Of a DNA stretch of 64,000 nucleotides, positions 34,861 through 43,179 are shown piece after piece. The number at the start of each line of letters is the position of its first letter. The first letter of the stretch is position 1. Made by a program: the position numbers and the translations under genes. This DNA is from CAVRCA01 sp965218045 (GTDB taxonomy: Bacteria > Pseudomonadota > Alphaproteobacteria > Acetobacterales > Acetobacteraceae): NCBI GenBank assembly GCA_965218045.1, contig CBDCJX010000017.1:62001-126000 (forward strand), in the 5' to 3' direction. The notes under the pieces are model-generated. The model did not search any database. It had not been told where the DNA came from and was given only the letters and a program-made list of their open reading frames with translations.

Positions 34861-35114
34861 GAGCCGGCTCCCGTGTCCGGACCGGCGCTGTCGGGGAACT
34901 CACGCTCCAGCAGGATGCGGAGCATGTCGGCGACAGTGAGCCCGCGCTGGAAGGCGGTGATCTTGATGCGGCCGCGGAGCGCTGGCGTCACGTCGATGGT
35001 CAGCCGGGCGGTGTAGGCGGCGACCGGTGGCTCCACCGCGTCCGGCGCGCGGACCCAGGCGTCCGGCGTGCTCGGACGCGAGGCGAAGGCGCGCTTGCGG
35101 TCGCCTCCGGTCAT
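34857..35114 (-). CDS. Ribbon-helix-helix protein, possible partition partner
   Basis: 85 residues. The C-terminal half YTARLTIDVTPALRGRIKIT AFQRGLTVADMLRILLEREF (given in two parts) has the beta strand and two helices of a ParG/CopG-like ribbon-helix-helix. The basic N-terminus is disordered. It directly follows parA (4-nt overlap), the usual place for a small centromere-binding partner. Confidence 0.75.
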   Translation of the reverse strand: MTGGDRKRAFASRPSTPDAWVRAPDAVEPPVAAYTARLTIDVTPALRGRIKITAFQRGLTVADMLRILLEREFPDSAGPDTGAGS

Positions 35115-35749
35115 CGCGGGAGCCCCTCGATCTCGGCTGCCACGGCCGCGATCTCGCTCGCGGCGATAAGCCCGGCCGGGACTTCGCTCACCAGCCGGCC
35201 GGTGCGGGCCGTGTCGGCGAAGGCGATCCGCTGGCCCACGCGGGCGGTCAGCATCGGCGGATCGTGGTCAGCGAGCGCCGCGGCGGTGTCGCGAGCGATG
35301 ATCGTGCGCGCGGCGCAGCGGTTGAGCAGCAATCGGGCGAGGAGCTCCGGGCGGAATATCCGCGCCTCGTCGAGCAGACGCAGCATTTCGGCCGAGGCCC
35401 AGCCGTCGAAGGGCGACGGCGTGGCGGGAATCACGACCAAGTCGGTGGCGAGCAGCGCGGAGCGCGCGATGCCGGTGACGCGAGGCGGCCCGTCGATAAC
35501 GACGTACTCGTAGTCAGCCGCGATCTCCGGCAACTCGCGGTGGAGCATGTCGCGGGCGAGGCCGAGAACGCCGAAGAGCCTTGGCAGGCCCTCGCGGGCG
35601 CGCTGCTCGGACCAATCGAGCGCCGACCCTTGGGGATCGGCGTCGATGACTGCGACCCGCTTCCCCTTCCCGGCCCATTCACCGGCGAGGTGCAGCGCGA
35701 GCGTCGTCTTGCCGACGCCGCCCTTCTGGTTGAGGAGCGCGACGATCAT
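35111..35749 (-). CDS. parA: ParA family partition ATPase
   Basis: 212 residues. Deviant Walker A KGGVGKTT at residues 9-16, DADPQGSALDW for switch I, and VVIDGPPRVTGIA for Walker B. It lacks an N-terminal DNA-binding domain, so it is a small ParA of type Ib. It helps keep the excised circular ICE in dividing cells. Overlaps repA by 4 nt. Confidence 0.93.
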   Translation of the reverse strand: MIVALLNQKGGVGKTTLALHLAGEWAGKGKRVAVIDADPQGSALDWSEQRAREGLPRLFGVLGLARDMLHRELPEIAADYEYVVIDGPPRVTGIARSALLATDLVVIPATPSPFDGWASAEMLRLLDEARIFRPELLARLLLNRCAARTIIARDTAAALADHDPPMLTARVGQRIAFADTARTGRLVSEVPAGLIAASEIAAVAAEIEGLPR

Positions 35750-36786
35750 CGGGCACCCCGACGACCTGCGGAGTTGTCCGCAGAACGGCGCTTCTCAACT
35801 ACAAGGTTAGATTCCTCGTTAGAGTCTAAGTTAAGGGCGCGATTTGCTGTTTGTTCTGTGTGGTTTAAGCCCTGTTCGGGTTCCTGATAGCACGTGCCTC
35901 GGGTTCCTGATGGCACGATAGTGCCGGTTCCCGATAGCACGAGCGCTTCCACAGCTTTTCCACAGGGGGCCGGCTCGAAGGCGAGCAGCCGGCGGCCGCC
36001 AGTCTCGATCTCGATGAAGAGCACGTAGCCGGGCAGCGGTTGTCGGCGAACGATGTCGCGCAGCTCGAAGGCGAAGCGCTTGAATGGCGAGAGCGAGCCC
36101 GACTTGAGGTGGAGGTGACGGAAGTCGAAGCGCCACCCGGCACGCTGGCGACCACCGTGTTTCCGAACCAGCCGATACAGCCAGCGCTCAAGCCCTCCCG
36201 TCAGGTCGAAGTAGGCGCGGTCGATGGTCAGGACGAGCGCGTCGTCCATGACGGCGGCATAGAACCAATCGGGCACGATCAGCTCGAGACCGAGCGGCCG
36301 GCCATCCCGGTCGAGCCGCTCCTTCCATTCGTTCACCCACGAGAAGCGATGCAACCGCCGCTCGCTTGGTTGGCGGATCGAGGTCGCGATGGTGGTGGAT
36401 TGGAGCCGGTCGAGCGCCGCTTTCAGGCGATGGTAATCGCGGATTGATGTGCCGCGGCCGATAAAGGTCAGGATCTCGTAGGGCGTGGCGGCGATCAGCC
36501 GCGAGGTGCGCAGACCGTGGTCGCGCGCCTCCACGATTTGCGAGGCGGCCCAGACCAGGATGTCGGCATCCCAGATGGTCGCCATGCCATGCTCGGGCAC
36601 GGCCTCGACTCGGATTGTGATGCTGCCGGTCTGGAAGTCGATCGGCCGTGTCCGGTGCGATTTCGCGAGCGAGAAGAAGGGATAGGCCATGAGATCCTGC
36701 GCATCGCGGGGAGCGAGGTCGCCGGGTAGCGCGCGGAAGAGGTCGAGCTGCTCGCGCTCGCTTCCATCGCGCTGCCGCACCGCCAC
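35746..36786 (-). CDS. repA: Replication initiator protein A (RepA, RPA family)
   Basis: 346 residues with the RPA family body: EREQLDLFRALPGDLAPRD, LMAYPFFSLAKSHRTRPIDF, LERWLYRLVRKHGGRQ. It probably binds iterons to start plasmid-like replication of the excised circle. The C-terminal ~70 residues, after FIEIETGGRRLLAFEPAP, are variable and overlie three 16-bp direct repeats. Confidence 0.9.
   Translation of the reverse strand: MAVRQRDGSEREQLDLFRALPGDLAPRDAQDLMAYPFFSLAKSHRTRPIDFQTGSITIRVEAVPEHGMATIWDADILVWAASQIVEARDHGLRTSRLIAATPYEILTFIGRGTSIRDYHRLKAALDRLQSTTIATSIRQPSERRLHRFSWVNEWKERLDRDGRPLGLELIVPDWFYAAVMDDALVLTIDRAYFDLTGGLERWLYRLVRKHGGRQRAGWRFDFRHLHLKSGSLSPFKRFAFELRDIVRRQPLPGYVLFIEIETGGRRLLAFEPAPCGKAVEALVLSGTGTIVPSGTRGTCYQEPEQGLNHTEQTANRALNLDSNEESNLVVEKRRSADNSAGRRGAR
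35879..35941. repeat. Three iteron-like direct repeats inside the 3' part of repA
   Basis: Copies of GGTTCCYGATRGCACG at 35879-35894, 35902-35917 and 35926-35941 (starts 23 and 24 bp apart). The 23-bp step changes reading frame, so the likeness is kept at DNA rather than protein level. A DnaA-box-like TTTTCCACA follows at 35956-35964. Together this is a candidate vegetative origin. Confidence 0.65.
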
Positions 36787-36804
36787 GCGTCCCGGCCCTT
36801 CGGG

Positions 36805-37089
36805 TCAGCGGCGGGTCTGCCCGGCGTAAGCCGGTGCAACAGCGGCGTGGCGCTTCGCCGGCAGCACTTCCTCGCCGGTGTCGTCGCTGGTCGACTGCTT
36901 GGAGCCACGGTCGACCCAGGCTTGCAGGTCGTCGAGGCGGTAGACCACGCGACCGCCGAGCTTTGAGTAGCGGGGGCCAGTTCCGTAGGTGCGATGCTTC
37001 TCGAGTGTGCGGCCGGAAAGGCCCAGAAAGCGGGCTGCCTCAGGGGTGCGAAGATAGCGCGGCGGCAGATGAGTGGCCGTGGCGGACAT
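36805..37089 (-). CDS. Helix-turn-helix protein, AlpA/excisionase-like
   Basis: 94 residues. PPRYLRTPEAARFLGLSGRT followed by KLGGRVVYRLDDLQAWVDRG is the MerR/AlpA-type winged helix found in recombination directionality factors and small regulators. It lies 18 nt upstream of repA in the same direction and may regulate the replication genes. Confidence 0.85.
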   Translation of the reverse strand: MSATATHLPPRYLRTPEAARFLGLSGRTLEKHRTYGTGPRYSKLGGRVVYRLDDLQAWVDRGSKQSTSDDTGEEVLPAKRHAAVAPAYAGQTRR

Positions 37090-37218
37090 TGGCGTGCCTC
37101 CGGGACTTTGGCGGAGACGGCCGCGGATCGGCGGTCGTCTAAGGTCACGGTGGCGAAGAAGTCCGGCGGGAGGGATGGTGATGTGGAGGGCGTCGAGTTC
37201 GCCACCCCCGATGGGGGG

Positions 37219-37987
37219 TTAGAAGCGCCTTCGACGCGGATAGACGAGTAGGCGGCGATAGCCTCCGCGCATCAGTTCGAAGCCGAGCCGGGCAAGCCGC
37301 ACGGTCCGATCGCGAAGGTCGTGCGTCTTCCAGCCCCGCTCGGGAACCCGTCTCTCTCCGAAGAGGGCCACGGCGATCTGGCGGTAGCTGGCGTCGTCGA
37401 GCCGGCCGTCGAGCGCACGAAGCGCTGCGATAAGCCGGTCGCGCCGGGGCCGCGGCAGCACGCCGGGGTCGGGGCCGGGCGTGCGGCCCGCGGCGACGCG
37501 CCAGGCGCGTAGCGCCGCCGCTGCGCGGACCTCGAACAATGGGTCCAGCGGGAGCAGCACCGCCAGCGGGGCTTGCTCTTCGACGCCAATCATCAAGGTT
37601 CGGAGCGCGTCTGCAGGGGGCTGATCGCGGTCGCCGGCGCGAAGCAGCGCCTGGTTGTTGGGAAGCTCGCCGAACGGACCCTCGTCCGTCAGCTCAGACG
37701 GGATTGGCGTTAGGCAGACGACGCTGGGCAGCGCTTGAGGCGTCCAAGGGACGGATCGCTGAGCCGGCTCGTTCTTGAGGCCCGGCTCGAAATCGCACCC
37801 CCCAACGCCGCGCGAACGCAGCGAGTTCGAGGGATGGCGTCGGGTGCTGTCGCGCGGCGTGTTCGAGGTGGCGACGGTCGCGCTCGAAATCGGGGTTTCT
37901 GCGAAGGTACTCCCAGGCGAGCTCGGCGACATCGAGACCCTTGAGGGGTGCGTAGTCTTCCGACGAACGCCAGTCTGACTTGGGCAT
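37219..37987 (-). pseudogene. DUF6499-DUF2285 protein with a frameshift at a G6 tract
   Basis: The N-terminal part (MPKSDWRSSEDYAPLKGLDV to AFARRWGVRF, from ATG 37987) and the C-terminal DUF2285 part (WTPQALPSVVCLTPIPSEL to the end) lie in different frames. They join smoothly at a run of six Gs (Cs at 37798-37803 on the + strand) if one base is removed: RRWGCDFEPGLK. Intact relatives have both domains in one protein. The break may be a real mutation, slippage or a base-calling error. The gene would be a regulator-like backbone protein of this ICE class. Confidence 0.75.
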
Positions 37988-38106
37988 GACGCCCACTCCA
38001 CTCAGCTCGCCGGGATGGACGGGCAGTGCATCAGAATGACGCTACAAAGGATTGCGCATAGTCCGCGCGGCGCGAACGCGTGTTGCTCTAGCGCGACCAC
38101 CGCTCG

Positions 38107-38382
38107 CTAGTGCGGCGCGCCTCCTCGGAGCAGGTGGCGGTAGCCGTTCTCGGTCATCCAACGGGCGCGTGAAAGGTGCGATTCCCAAGCGCGGCGGGCG
38201 CGGTCGGGTTCGGCAGCGGGGTCGATCCCGAGAACGATCTGCGCGACCTCCTGCCAGTGAGCGTCGTCGGCGGCCGCGTCGAGCAAACGCAGGTAAGTGA
38301 TCGCGTGCTCCTGGTCATAGCCAGTTAGGACGGCGGCGGTCGGCGCCTCGTCGGCGATCCGCGGAGTTGATTGCGTATCCAC
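38107..38382 (-). CDS. DUF2285 domain protein
   Basis: 91 residues. Core YDQEHAITYLRLLDAAADDA, then EVAQIVLGIDPAAEPDRARR and AWESHLSRARWMTENGYRHL, matching the DUF2285 signature found next to the partition and replication genes of these ICEs. It looks like a DNA-binding helical domain. Function not established. Confidence 0.85.
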   Translation of the reverse strand: MDTQSTPRIADEAPTAAVLTGYDQEHAITYLRLLDAAADDAHWQEVAQIVLGIDPAAEPDRARRAWESHLSRARWMTENGYRHLLRGGAPH

Positions 38383-38471
38383 GTTGGCTCCCCCTCAATC
38401 CAGGCCGTCGGTCGTTGCGCCTCGAATCGACGCGTTGATGTTCCAAGACAGGGCGCGCGGGCAACACGAAC

Positions 38472-38510
38472 TTCTGTCGCGTATTATAACGCGTAGCAAC
38501 AGAATACGCG
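38472..38510. promoter_or_regulatory. Overlapping inverted repeats upstream of the XRE regulator
   Basis: Two interlaced perfect dyads: TTCTGT (38472-38477) / ACAGAA (38499-38504), and CGCGTATT (38478-38485) / AATACGCG (38503-38510). They cover the region where the promoter of the XRE gene must lie and are likely its own operator. Confidence 0.6.
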
Positions 38511-38529
38511 ATTGGTGTCCACCCTACGG

Positions 38530-38820
38530 ATGGACATCCGTGAGGTTTTTGGCGGCAACCTGAGACGCCTACGTTTATCGGCCGGGATGAGCCAGGAGGC
38601 GGTCGCCGAGCGCATGGGGGTCGATCGCGCCCATGTCAGCGGTATGGAACGGGGTCAGCAGAATGTAACGCTGCTTACGATCTGGCACGCTGCCGAAGCT
38701 CTAGGGACTCGTCCGGCGCGCCTGCTTGATCTGCCTGACGATCTTGAAGAGGCGGTTCGCGCCACGCCGGCCCATCCACCCGGCACGAAAGCGCCAAGAC
38801 GGAAACGCACAAAGCCGTAG
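38530..38820 (+). CDS. XRE family helix-turn-helix regulator
   Basis: 96 residues from ATG 38530; an in-frame TTG at 38512 is an alternative. HTH_3 domain at the N-terminus: NLRRLRLSAGMSQEAVAERM followed by DRAHVSGMERGQQNVTLLTI. Short basic tail. It faces away from the DUF2285 genes, with two dyads in the gap, and is the probable transcriptional switch of the ICE replication or transfer genes (inference). Confidence 0.85.
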   Translation: MDIREVFGGNLRRLRLSAGMSQEAVAERMGVDRAHVSGMERGQQNVTLLTIWHAAEALGTRPARLLDLPDDLEEAVRATPAHPPGTKAPRRKRTKP

Positions 38821-38951
38821 AAGCGACCATTCGCGGACCCGTGGAGAATGCGGTACGAGAAGAGCGCCCGGCGCTCCGAGGCGGGCGTCCCGCCGGCTCG
38901 ATCGCCGTTGAGCGTGTTGGGGCGCGACCCGATCAGCAACTTTACCTCACG

Positions 38952-39674
38952 TCAGTCTGCTCCGGCGTCGAGCAGCGCCGCGGCGGCTGGGTGGCGGCCT
39001 TGCGCCTTCCGCTCGCTGTAGCGGTCGACCAGGTAGTCGGTCCGGTCGCGGGTCAGCAGGGTAAACTTGTAGAGCTCCTCCAGCACGTCCAGGAGCCGGT
39101 CATAGTAGCTGGACGGCTTCATGCGTCCGGTGTCGTCGAACTCCTCATAGGCTTTCGGCACCGACGACTGGTTTGGGATGGTGATCATCCGCATCCAACG
39201 GCCCAGGACGCGAAGGGCGTTCACCGCGTTGAAGGATTGCGAGCCGGCATTGACCTGCATAACAGCGAGCGTGCGGCCTTGCGTGGGACGAACGCCACCG
39301 CTCTCTAGCGGCAGCCAATCGATCTGGCTTTTGAAGATGCCGGTGATCGTGCCGTGCCGCTCGGGCGAGCACCATACCTGGCCCTCTGACCAGATCGACA
39401 GCTCGCGCAGCTCGGCTACTTTGGGATGGGTGGCTGGAGCATCGTCAGGCTGCGGCAGCCCGCGCGGATCATAGATCCGCGTCTCGGCGCCCATGCTCCG
39501 GAGGAGCCGGTCAGCCTCCTCGATCATCAGGCGGCTGAAACTCCGCTCGCGCAGCGAGCCGTACAGCAGCAGGAAGCGCGGAGGGTGCGTCGACACGCGC
39601 GCGGGCGTCAGCTTGGCCAGCGTCGGGCGGTCCGAGAACTCGGGCGACAGCGCGGGGAAGTCGTCGATCATCAC
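38952..39674 (-). CDS. arsH: Arsenic resistance protein ArsH (NADPH-dependent FMN reductase)
   Basis: 240 residues. The FMN-binding motif LLLYGSLRERSFSRLMIEEA and SIWSEGQVWCSPERHGTITG are characteristic of ArsH, which oxidises trivalent organoarsenicals to less toxic pentavalent forms and also reduces quinones or metals. Divergent from arsR across 65 bp. Confidence 0.93.
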   Translation of the reverse strand: MMIDDFPALSPEFSDRPTLAKLTPARVSTHPPRFLLLYGSLRERSFSRLMIEEADRLLRSMGAETRIYDPRGLPQPDDAPATHPKVAELRELSIWSEGQVWCSPERHGTITGIFKSQIDWLPLESGGVRPTQGRTLAVMQVNAGSQSFNAVNALRVLGRWMRMITIPNQSSVPKAYEEFDDTGRMKPSSYYDRLLDVLEELYKFTLLTRDRTDYLVDRYSERKAQGRHPAAAALLDAGAD

Positions 39675-39691
39675 TCGCTCGATCAGAGGAA

Positions 39692-39739
39692 GCCAACAAG
39701 CTGGTTGGCAAGATCGAACACTTCTAATAACGTGGAAGT
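39692..39739. promoter_or_regulatory. Divergent ars promoter region with two dyads
   Basis: GCCAAC (39692-39697) / GTTGGC (39704-39709) and ACTTC (39720-39724) / GAAGT (39735-39739). Both lie in the 65-bp gap between arsH and arsR; the second abuts the arsR start. Either could be the ArsR operator that controls both transcripts. Confidence 0.5.
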
Positions 39740-40102
39740 ATGGAAAGCAAGCGCGCCGTCACTGCCCTTGGGGCGCTGGCCCATGAAGGGAGGCTGGCGG
39801 TGTTCCGAATGCTCGTCCAAGCGGGTGCGGACGGCGTAGCCGCAGGGGAGATCGCACGTCGCCTGGGCGTCCCGGCAAATTCGCTATCAGCCAACCTCAC
39901 GATCCTGAGCCATGCCGGGCTGGTCGAGTCCAGGCGCGAAGGTCGGTCGATTATCTATACCGCTGCGTATGAACGCATGGCGGCGCTCCTCGGCTATCTC
40001 GTCGAAGACTGCTGCCAGGGTTCACCCGCCATCTGCGTACCACTAGCGGAGATCGTCGCGCGGAGCGCCTGCTGCTCTGACCAACAGTCGGTGCCCCAAT
40101 GA
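39740..40102 (+). CDS. arsR: ArsR family arsenic-responsive repressor
   Basis: 120 residues. Winged helix ALAHEGRLAVFRMLVQAGAD, then ANSLSANLTILSHAGLVESR. The metal-sensing ELCVC motif of the E. coli type is absent. Instead cysteines cluster at the C-terminus (VEDCCQGSPAIC and SACC), as in the Acidithiobacillus/Corynebacterium type of As(III) site. Represses the ars genes until arsenite binds. Overlaps aqpS by 4 nt. Confidence 0.92.
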   Translation: MESKRAVTALGALAHEGRLAVFRMLVQAGADGVAAGEIARRLGVPANSLSANLTILSHAGLVESRREGRSIIYTAAYERMAALLGYLVEDCCQGSPAICVPLAEIVARSACCSDQQSVPQ

Positions 40103-40800
40103 CTTCGCCCAGCCTGGAACCGCCTCTGCAGCAGTTCGACCTGCCACGCCGCCTTTTCGCGGAGGCGCTCGGCACCGCGCTGCTGCTCACGATAGTCGTT
40201 GGATCGGGCATCATGGGCGAGCGGCTGTCCGGCGGGAACGTCGCTATCGCGCTGCTCGGAAACACGCTGGCGACCGGCGCGGGACTCGTCGTGCTCATCA
40301 CGATGTTCGGGCCGCTCTCCGGAGCGCATTTCAACCCGGCGGTGACGTTGGTGTTCGCAGTCCGGCGCGAGCTCGATGCGAAAACCGCGGCGAAGTATGT
40401 GGCGGTACAGGTTGCCGGGGCCGTGCTGGGCGTCTGGGCGGCCCATCTAATGTTCGGCGAGGCGGTGTTCCAGGTTTCGACCAAGCTGCGCGGCGGACCT
40501 GCACAGGCGTTTTCGGAAGGCGTAGCGACCTTCGGGTTAGTCGCCGCTATCCTGGGATCGCTTCGATTTCGGCCCGAAGCGACGCCCGCCATCGTCGGGC
40601 TCTACATCACCTCCGCTTACTGGTTCACCGCATCGACTTCATTCGCCAACCCGGCTGTCACAGTCGCTCGGGCGCTGAGCGACACGTTCGCGGGCATCGC
40701 GTCGTCGTCGGCGCCGGCCTTCATCGCCGCCCAGATGACAGGCGCGGCAGCCGCGGCCGCCATGTCGGGGTGGCTCTTCCGACAGGAGCGTGCCGTATGA
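40099..40800 (+). CDS. aqpS: Aquaglyceroporin of the AqpS type (arsenite channel)
   Basis: 233 residues with six membrane segments and both NPA boxes (SGAHFNPAVT and TSFANPAVTVAR). Located between arsR and arsC as in the Sinorhizobium ars operon, where AqpS lets arsenite made by ArsC leave by diffusion. No ArsB or Acr3 pump gene is present here. Overlaps both neighbours by 4 nt. Confidence 0.92.
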   Translation: MTSPSLEPPLQQFDLPRRLFAEALGTALLLTIVVGSGIMGERLSGGNVAIALLGNTLATGAGLVVLITMFGPLSGAHFNPAVTLVFAVRRELDAKTAAKYVAVQVAGAVLGVWAAHLMFGEAVFQVSTKLRGGPAQAFSEGVATFGLVAAILGSLRFRPEATPAIVGLYITSAYWFTASTSFANPAVTVARALSDTFAGIASSSAPAFIAAQMTGAAAAAAMSGWLFRQERAV

Positions 40801-41207
40801 CCGAGTTCCCGATCACGATTTTCCACAACCCGGCTTGCGGTACGTCCCGCAACACGCTCGCGATAATCCGGGCCGCTGGCTACGATCCGACCGTGATCGA
40901 ATATCTGAAGGCGGGCTGGACGCGGCAGCAACTTGAAGAGTTGCTCGCTGCCATGCACCTTCGCCCGCGCGACATCATGCGCGAGAAGGGTACGCCTGCG
41001 GCCGACCTGGGGCTTCTCGACGCCGCAGCGACCGACGATCAGATCCTCGATGCTATGGTTGAACATTCGATTCTGGTGAACCGGCCCATCGTGGTCACGC
41101 CCAAGGGCGTGAAGCTCGCCAGGCCGTCCGAAGCAGTGCTCGACGTCCTGGAACGCCAGCCAATGAGCTTCACTAAGGAAGATGGTGAGGTAGTCGTGCT
41201 TGGATGA
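40797..41207 (+). CDS. arsC: Arsenate reductase ArsC (glutaredoxin type)
   Basis: 136 residues from ATG 40797. The catalytic cysteine lies in HNPACGTSRNTLAIIR near residue 13, and the RPIVVTPKGVKLARPSE segment holds the conserved arginines. It reduces arsenate to arsenite using glutathione and glutaredoxin. Last gene of arsR-aqpS-arsC. Confidence 0.93.
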   Translation: MTEFPITIFHNPACGTSRNTLAIIRAAGYDPTVIEYLKAGWTRQQLEELLAAMHLRPRDIMREKGTPAADLGLLDAAATDDQILDAMVEHSILVNRPIVVTPKGVKLARPSEAVLDVLERQPMSFTKEDGEVVVLG

Positions 41208-41222
41208 GCCTCGCAAAGAGGA

Positions 41223-41249
41223 GCCCCGCCCGGTGGTTCCGGGCGGGGC
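41223..41249. terminator. Strong hairpin between arsC and DUF736
   Basis: Perfect 11-bp stem GCCCCGCCCGG / CCGGGCGGGGC with a 5-nt loop, in the gap between convergent genes. On the - strand it is followed by CTCCTCTTT, so it best ends the DUF736 transcript and may also end the ars transcript. Confidence 0.75.
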
Positions 41250-41260
41250 GTCGGGCCGGC

Positions 41261-41584
41261 TCAGTCGCCGTTGCGCTTGGTGGGGCGCGACCAGATCAGG
41301 CTGTAGGTGTTCTCGTCCTCGTCGTCGAAGAGGTTGGCGTAGATCGGAGCGTTGAAGCTGGGATCGTCGAGCTTGACCGAGAGGTAGTCGCGGCCGTCGT
41401 TCGAGCGCTTGTCCCAGGCGGCCCCGATTTCGGCGCGGCCGACGAAGACCCGGTGGGAAGGAGCGTTGTCGTTGGTCCGGTTGGCTTCCGGGACGATGCG
41501 GACGCCCTTGGCCTGAACGCTGAGGGTGACGATGTCGCCGGTGTAGTCGTTGCCGGACTTCTTGAAGGTGCCGATGGTCGCCAT
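41261..41584 (-). CDS. DUF736 family protein
   Basis: 107 residues from ATG 41584 with a clear ribosome site (AGGAG). MATIGTFKKSGNDYTGDIVT at the start and APIYANLFDDEDENTYSLIW near the end are the DUF736 signature. Single-domain cytoplasmic protein, almost always on plasmids and ICEs of alpha- and betaproteobacteria. Function unknown; a leader hairpin like that of the DUF2493 gene lies just upstream. Confidence 0.9.
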   Translation of the reverse strand: MATIGTFKKSGNDYTGDIVTLSVQAKGVRIVPEANRTNDNAPSHRVFVGRAEIGAAWDKRSNDGRDYLSVKLDDPSFNAPIYANLFDDEDENTYSLIWSRPTKRNGD

Positions 41585-42116
41585 GTTAAGTCTCCTGTCT
41601 TCGTTGTCTCGAGCCCGCGCCCATCGCGGCCTCGATGGCGATCGCAAGGCCGGGGACGATCGGCGCCGCAGCCCTTGGCCCGCAGCGCAGCGAAGGACGG
41701 AGAACGGGGGACTTTCTTGCCTCGCGAGGAATGACCGAAGGTCAGGGGAAGAAAGTTCAGCGGCTCCGTTGCGGCTAGGCGATCGAGGCGAAGCCGACCC
41801 CGGTTAGATCAAGCCAGAGAGAGGACGGGTTGGGCCGCGGGCGGACAACGCCTCAACAGGGGACATGGCGAAACACATCGACGCTCCGCAAGGGATTCGA
41901 GCTCGGCGTCGCACAGAGACTTGCCCTAGCGACGAGATGGGCGGACTCGCTCCTGCCGGACAGCTCCCGACGCCAGCTCCAACTCGCGGGTCTGTCGTGC
42001 CGCGCCGAAACGCTGCGCCGTGGGGCGTTCGGGCGCCGCGACTGGCTCTCTGCCGAACTCGCGCCCCCAAAGCTCTGCTCTGAAAAGCCCAGCCGAATGG
42101 AAGGCGAGGACTGACC
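41585..42116. promoter_or_regulatory. 532-bp gap: DUF736 leader and promoter region
   Basis: No gene I can support. The part next to DUF736 holds CCGCGCCCATCGCGGCC at 41615-41631, which is also present in front of the DUF2493 gene, followed by a further loosely similar GC-rich stretch to about 41715 (GCAGCGAAGGACGG is shared in part). The rest, 41720-42116, shows only shadow reading frames. Confidence 0.55.
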
Positions 42117-42593
42117 TCAACGATCGTTCGCGGCGCCGCCAAGCCCTGCTGACGGCAGATAGCCTGGCACTAAGCCCCGTTGGGTTTGACCGTGGTAGAA
42201 GGCGCTCACCCTCGCCCAAGCCACGCCGGCGATCACAACGGCTCCGATGACCGCGAAGACCTGACGCCAGACCTCCGAGGTGCCGCCCAATGCGGATAGC
42301 CCATGCACCGCGTGGTATCCGGCAAAAGCGGCGGGGGCGGCGTAAGCGACGGCAACGATCGCCCGCAGCGCGGCCGAGCGGATCGTCGCGAAGAGAACTT
42401 GGCCAAGAACGAGGGTCGCCGCGCCGGCGGCCAAGCCGACCAGAATGGCGCCAATCGGCCCGGACCCGGTGTGATAGGCGAACATCCCGGCCGACACGCT
42501 TGCGAAGAATGGCAGTGCGTAGACGGCAAGGTTAAACAGCAGCCAGCAGATCAAGCCGATGCCGGCGACGCTCAGGAAAGCGGTAATGAACAT
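42117..42593 (-). CDS. Membrane protein of unknown function
   Basis: 158 residues from ATG 42593, chosen for its GGGAGGA ribosome site. About four membrane segments (MFITAFLSVAGIGLICWLLF, LAVYALPFFASVSAGMFAYH, GAILVGLAAGAATLVLGQVL, QVFAVIGAVVIAGVAWARV). Conserved-looking backbone gene of the ICE; no role can be assigned. Confidence 0.75.
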   Translation of the reverse strand: MFITAFLSVAGIGLICWLLFNLAVYALPFFASVSAGMFAYHTGSGPIGAILVGLAAGAATLVLGQVLFATIRSAALRAIVAVAYAAPAAFAGYHAVHGLSALGGTSEVWRQVFAVIGAVVIAGVAWARVSAFYHGQTQRGLVPGYLPSAGLGGAANDR

Positions 42594-42734
42594 GGCGTCC
42601 TCCCAAGACAAAGGGTTCTCGGACGCGCTTCCACCACCACCACAGCGCTCGTTGTCCGGTTAGAATAGCAGAACAGCGGCGGCATCGGAATCCGATTTCG
42701 GACATCCGTGCCGCCGCTAGCGGGTTGATGTCGG

Positions 42735-42905
42735 TCAGAGCGCGAATGGATCATATTCGCGGATCACGCTCTCGACGTCACCGTCGAACTCGGCGGAAGG
42801 CATGACACAGTAGCCGCCGTCGACCTGGAAGAGGACGATGCAGACCATGAGGGTGGTGGCGAGGTTCCATGCCCGCGATTGCGCTTCGTTGAGGGTTTTC
42901 GACAT
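42735..42905 (-). CDS. Small conserved ICE protein (56 aa)
   Basis: Start ATG 42905 with AGGAG 8 nt upstream; stop at 42735. The product begins MSKTLNEAQSRAWNLATTLM and ends DVESVIREYDPFAL, with one short hydrophobic stretch (TTLMVCIVLFQV) and two cysteines. Clear ribosome site and balanced composition make it a real gene. Function unknown. Confidence 0.7.
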   Translation of the reverse strand: MSKTLNEAQSRAWNLATTLMVCIVLFQVDGGYCVMPSAEFDGDVESVIREYDPFAL

Positions 42906-43179
42906 CGTTTCAAGCTCCTGTCTCGGAGCGAGGACCGTCCCCGCTCGACAGGCGCCCGAAGTGTCCGGCGCTGGGCCGCAATCACCGCGACGGCAAAGCC
43001 CAAAGCGGCCGCAAGCTGTGCTTAGCGGACCCCTTGTGGGTTGATGGCGTCAGGCCCTGCGCTGGACCAAGGATTGCGCCTCAAAGAGCGGGGTGGCCTG
43101 GCGTGCGGGCGAGTGTCGCGGCGACGGCTCACCTCTCAACGGGGTGGAAAGCGAGCGCTGGTCTGGTAGGTTCAGCATC

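Noticed and set aside
41804..42142. Possible leftward gene of 112 codons in the DUF736 leader gap
   Set aside because: No ribosome site, Arg/Pro/Gly-rich shadow composition and no resemblance to any family.
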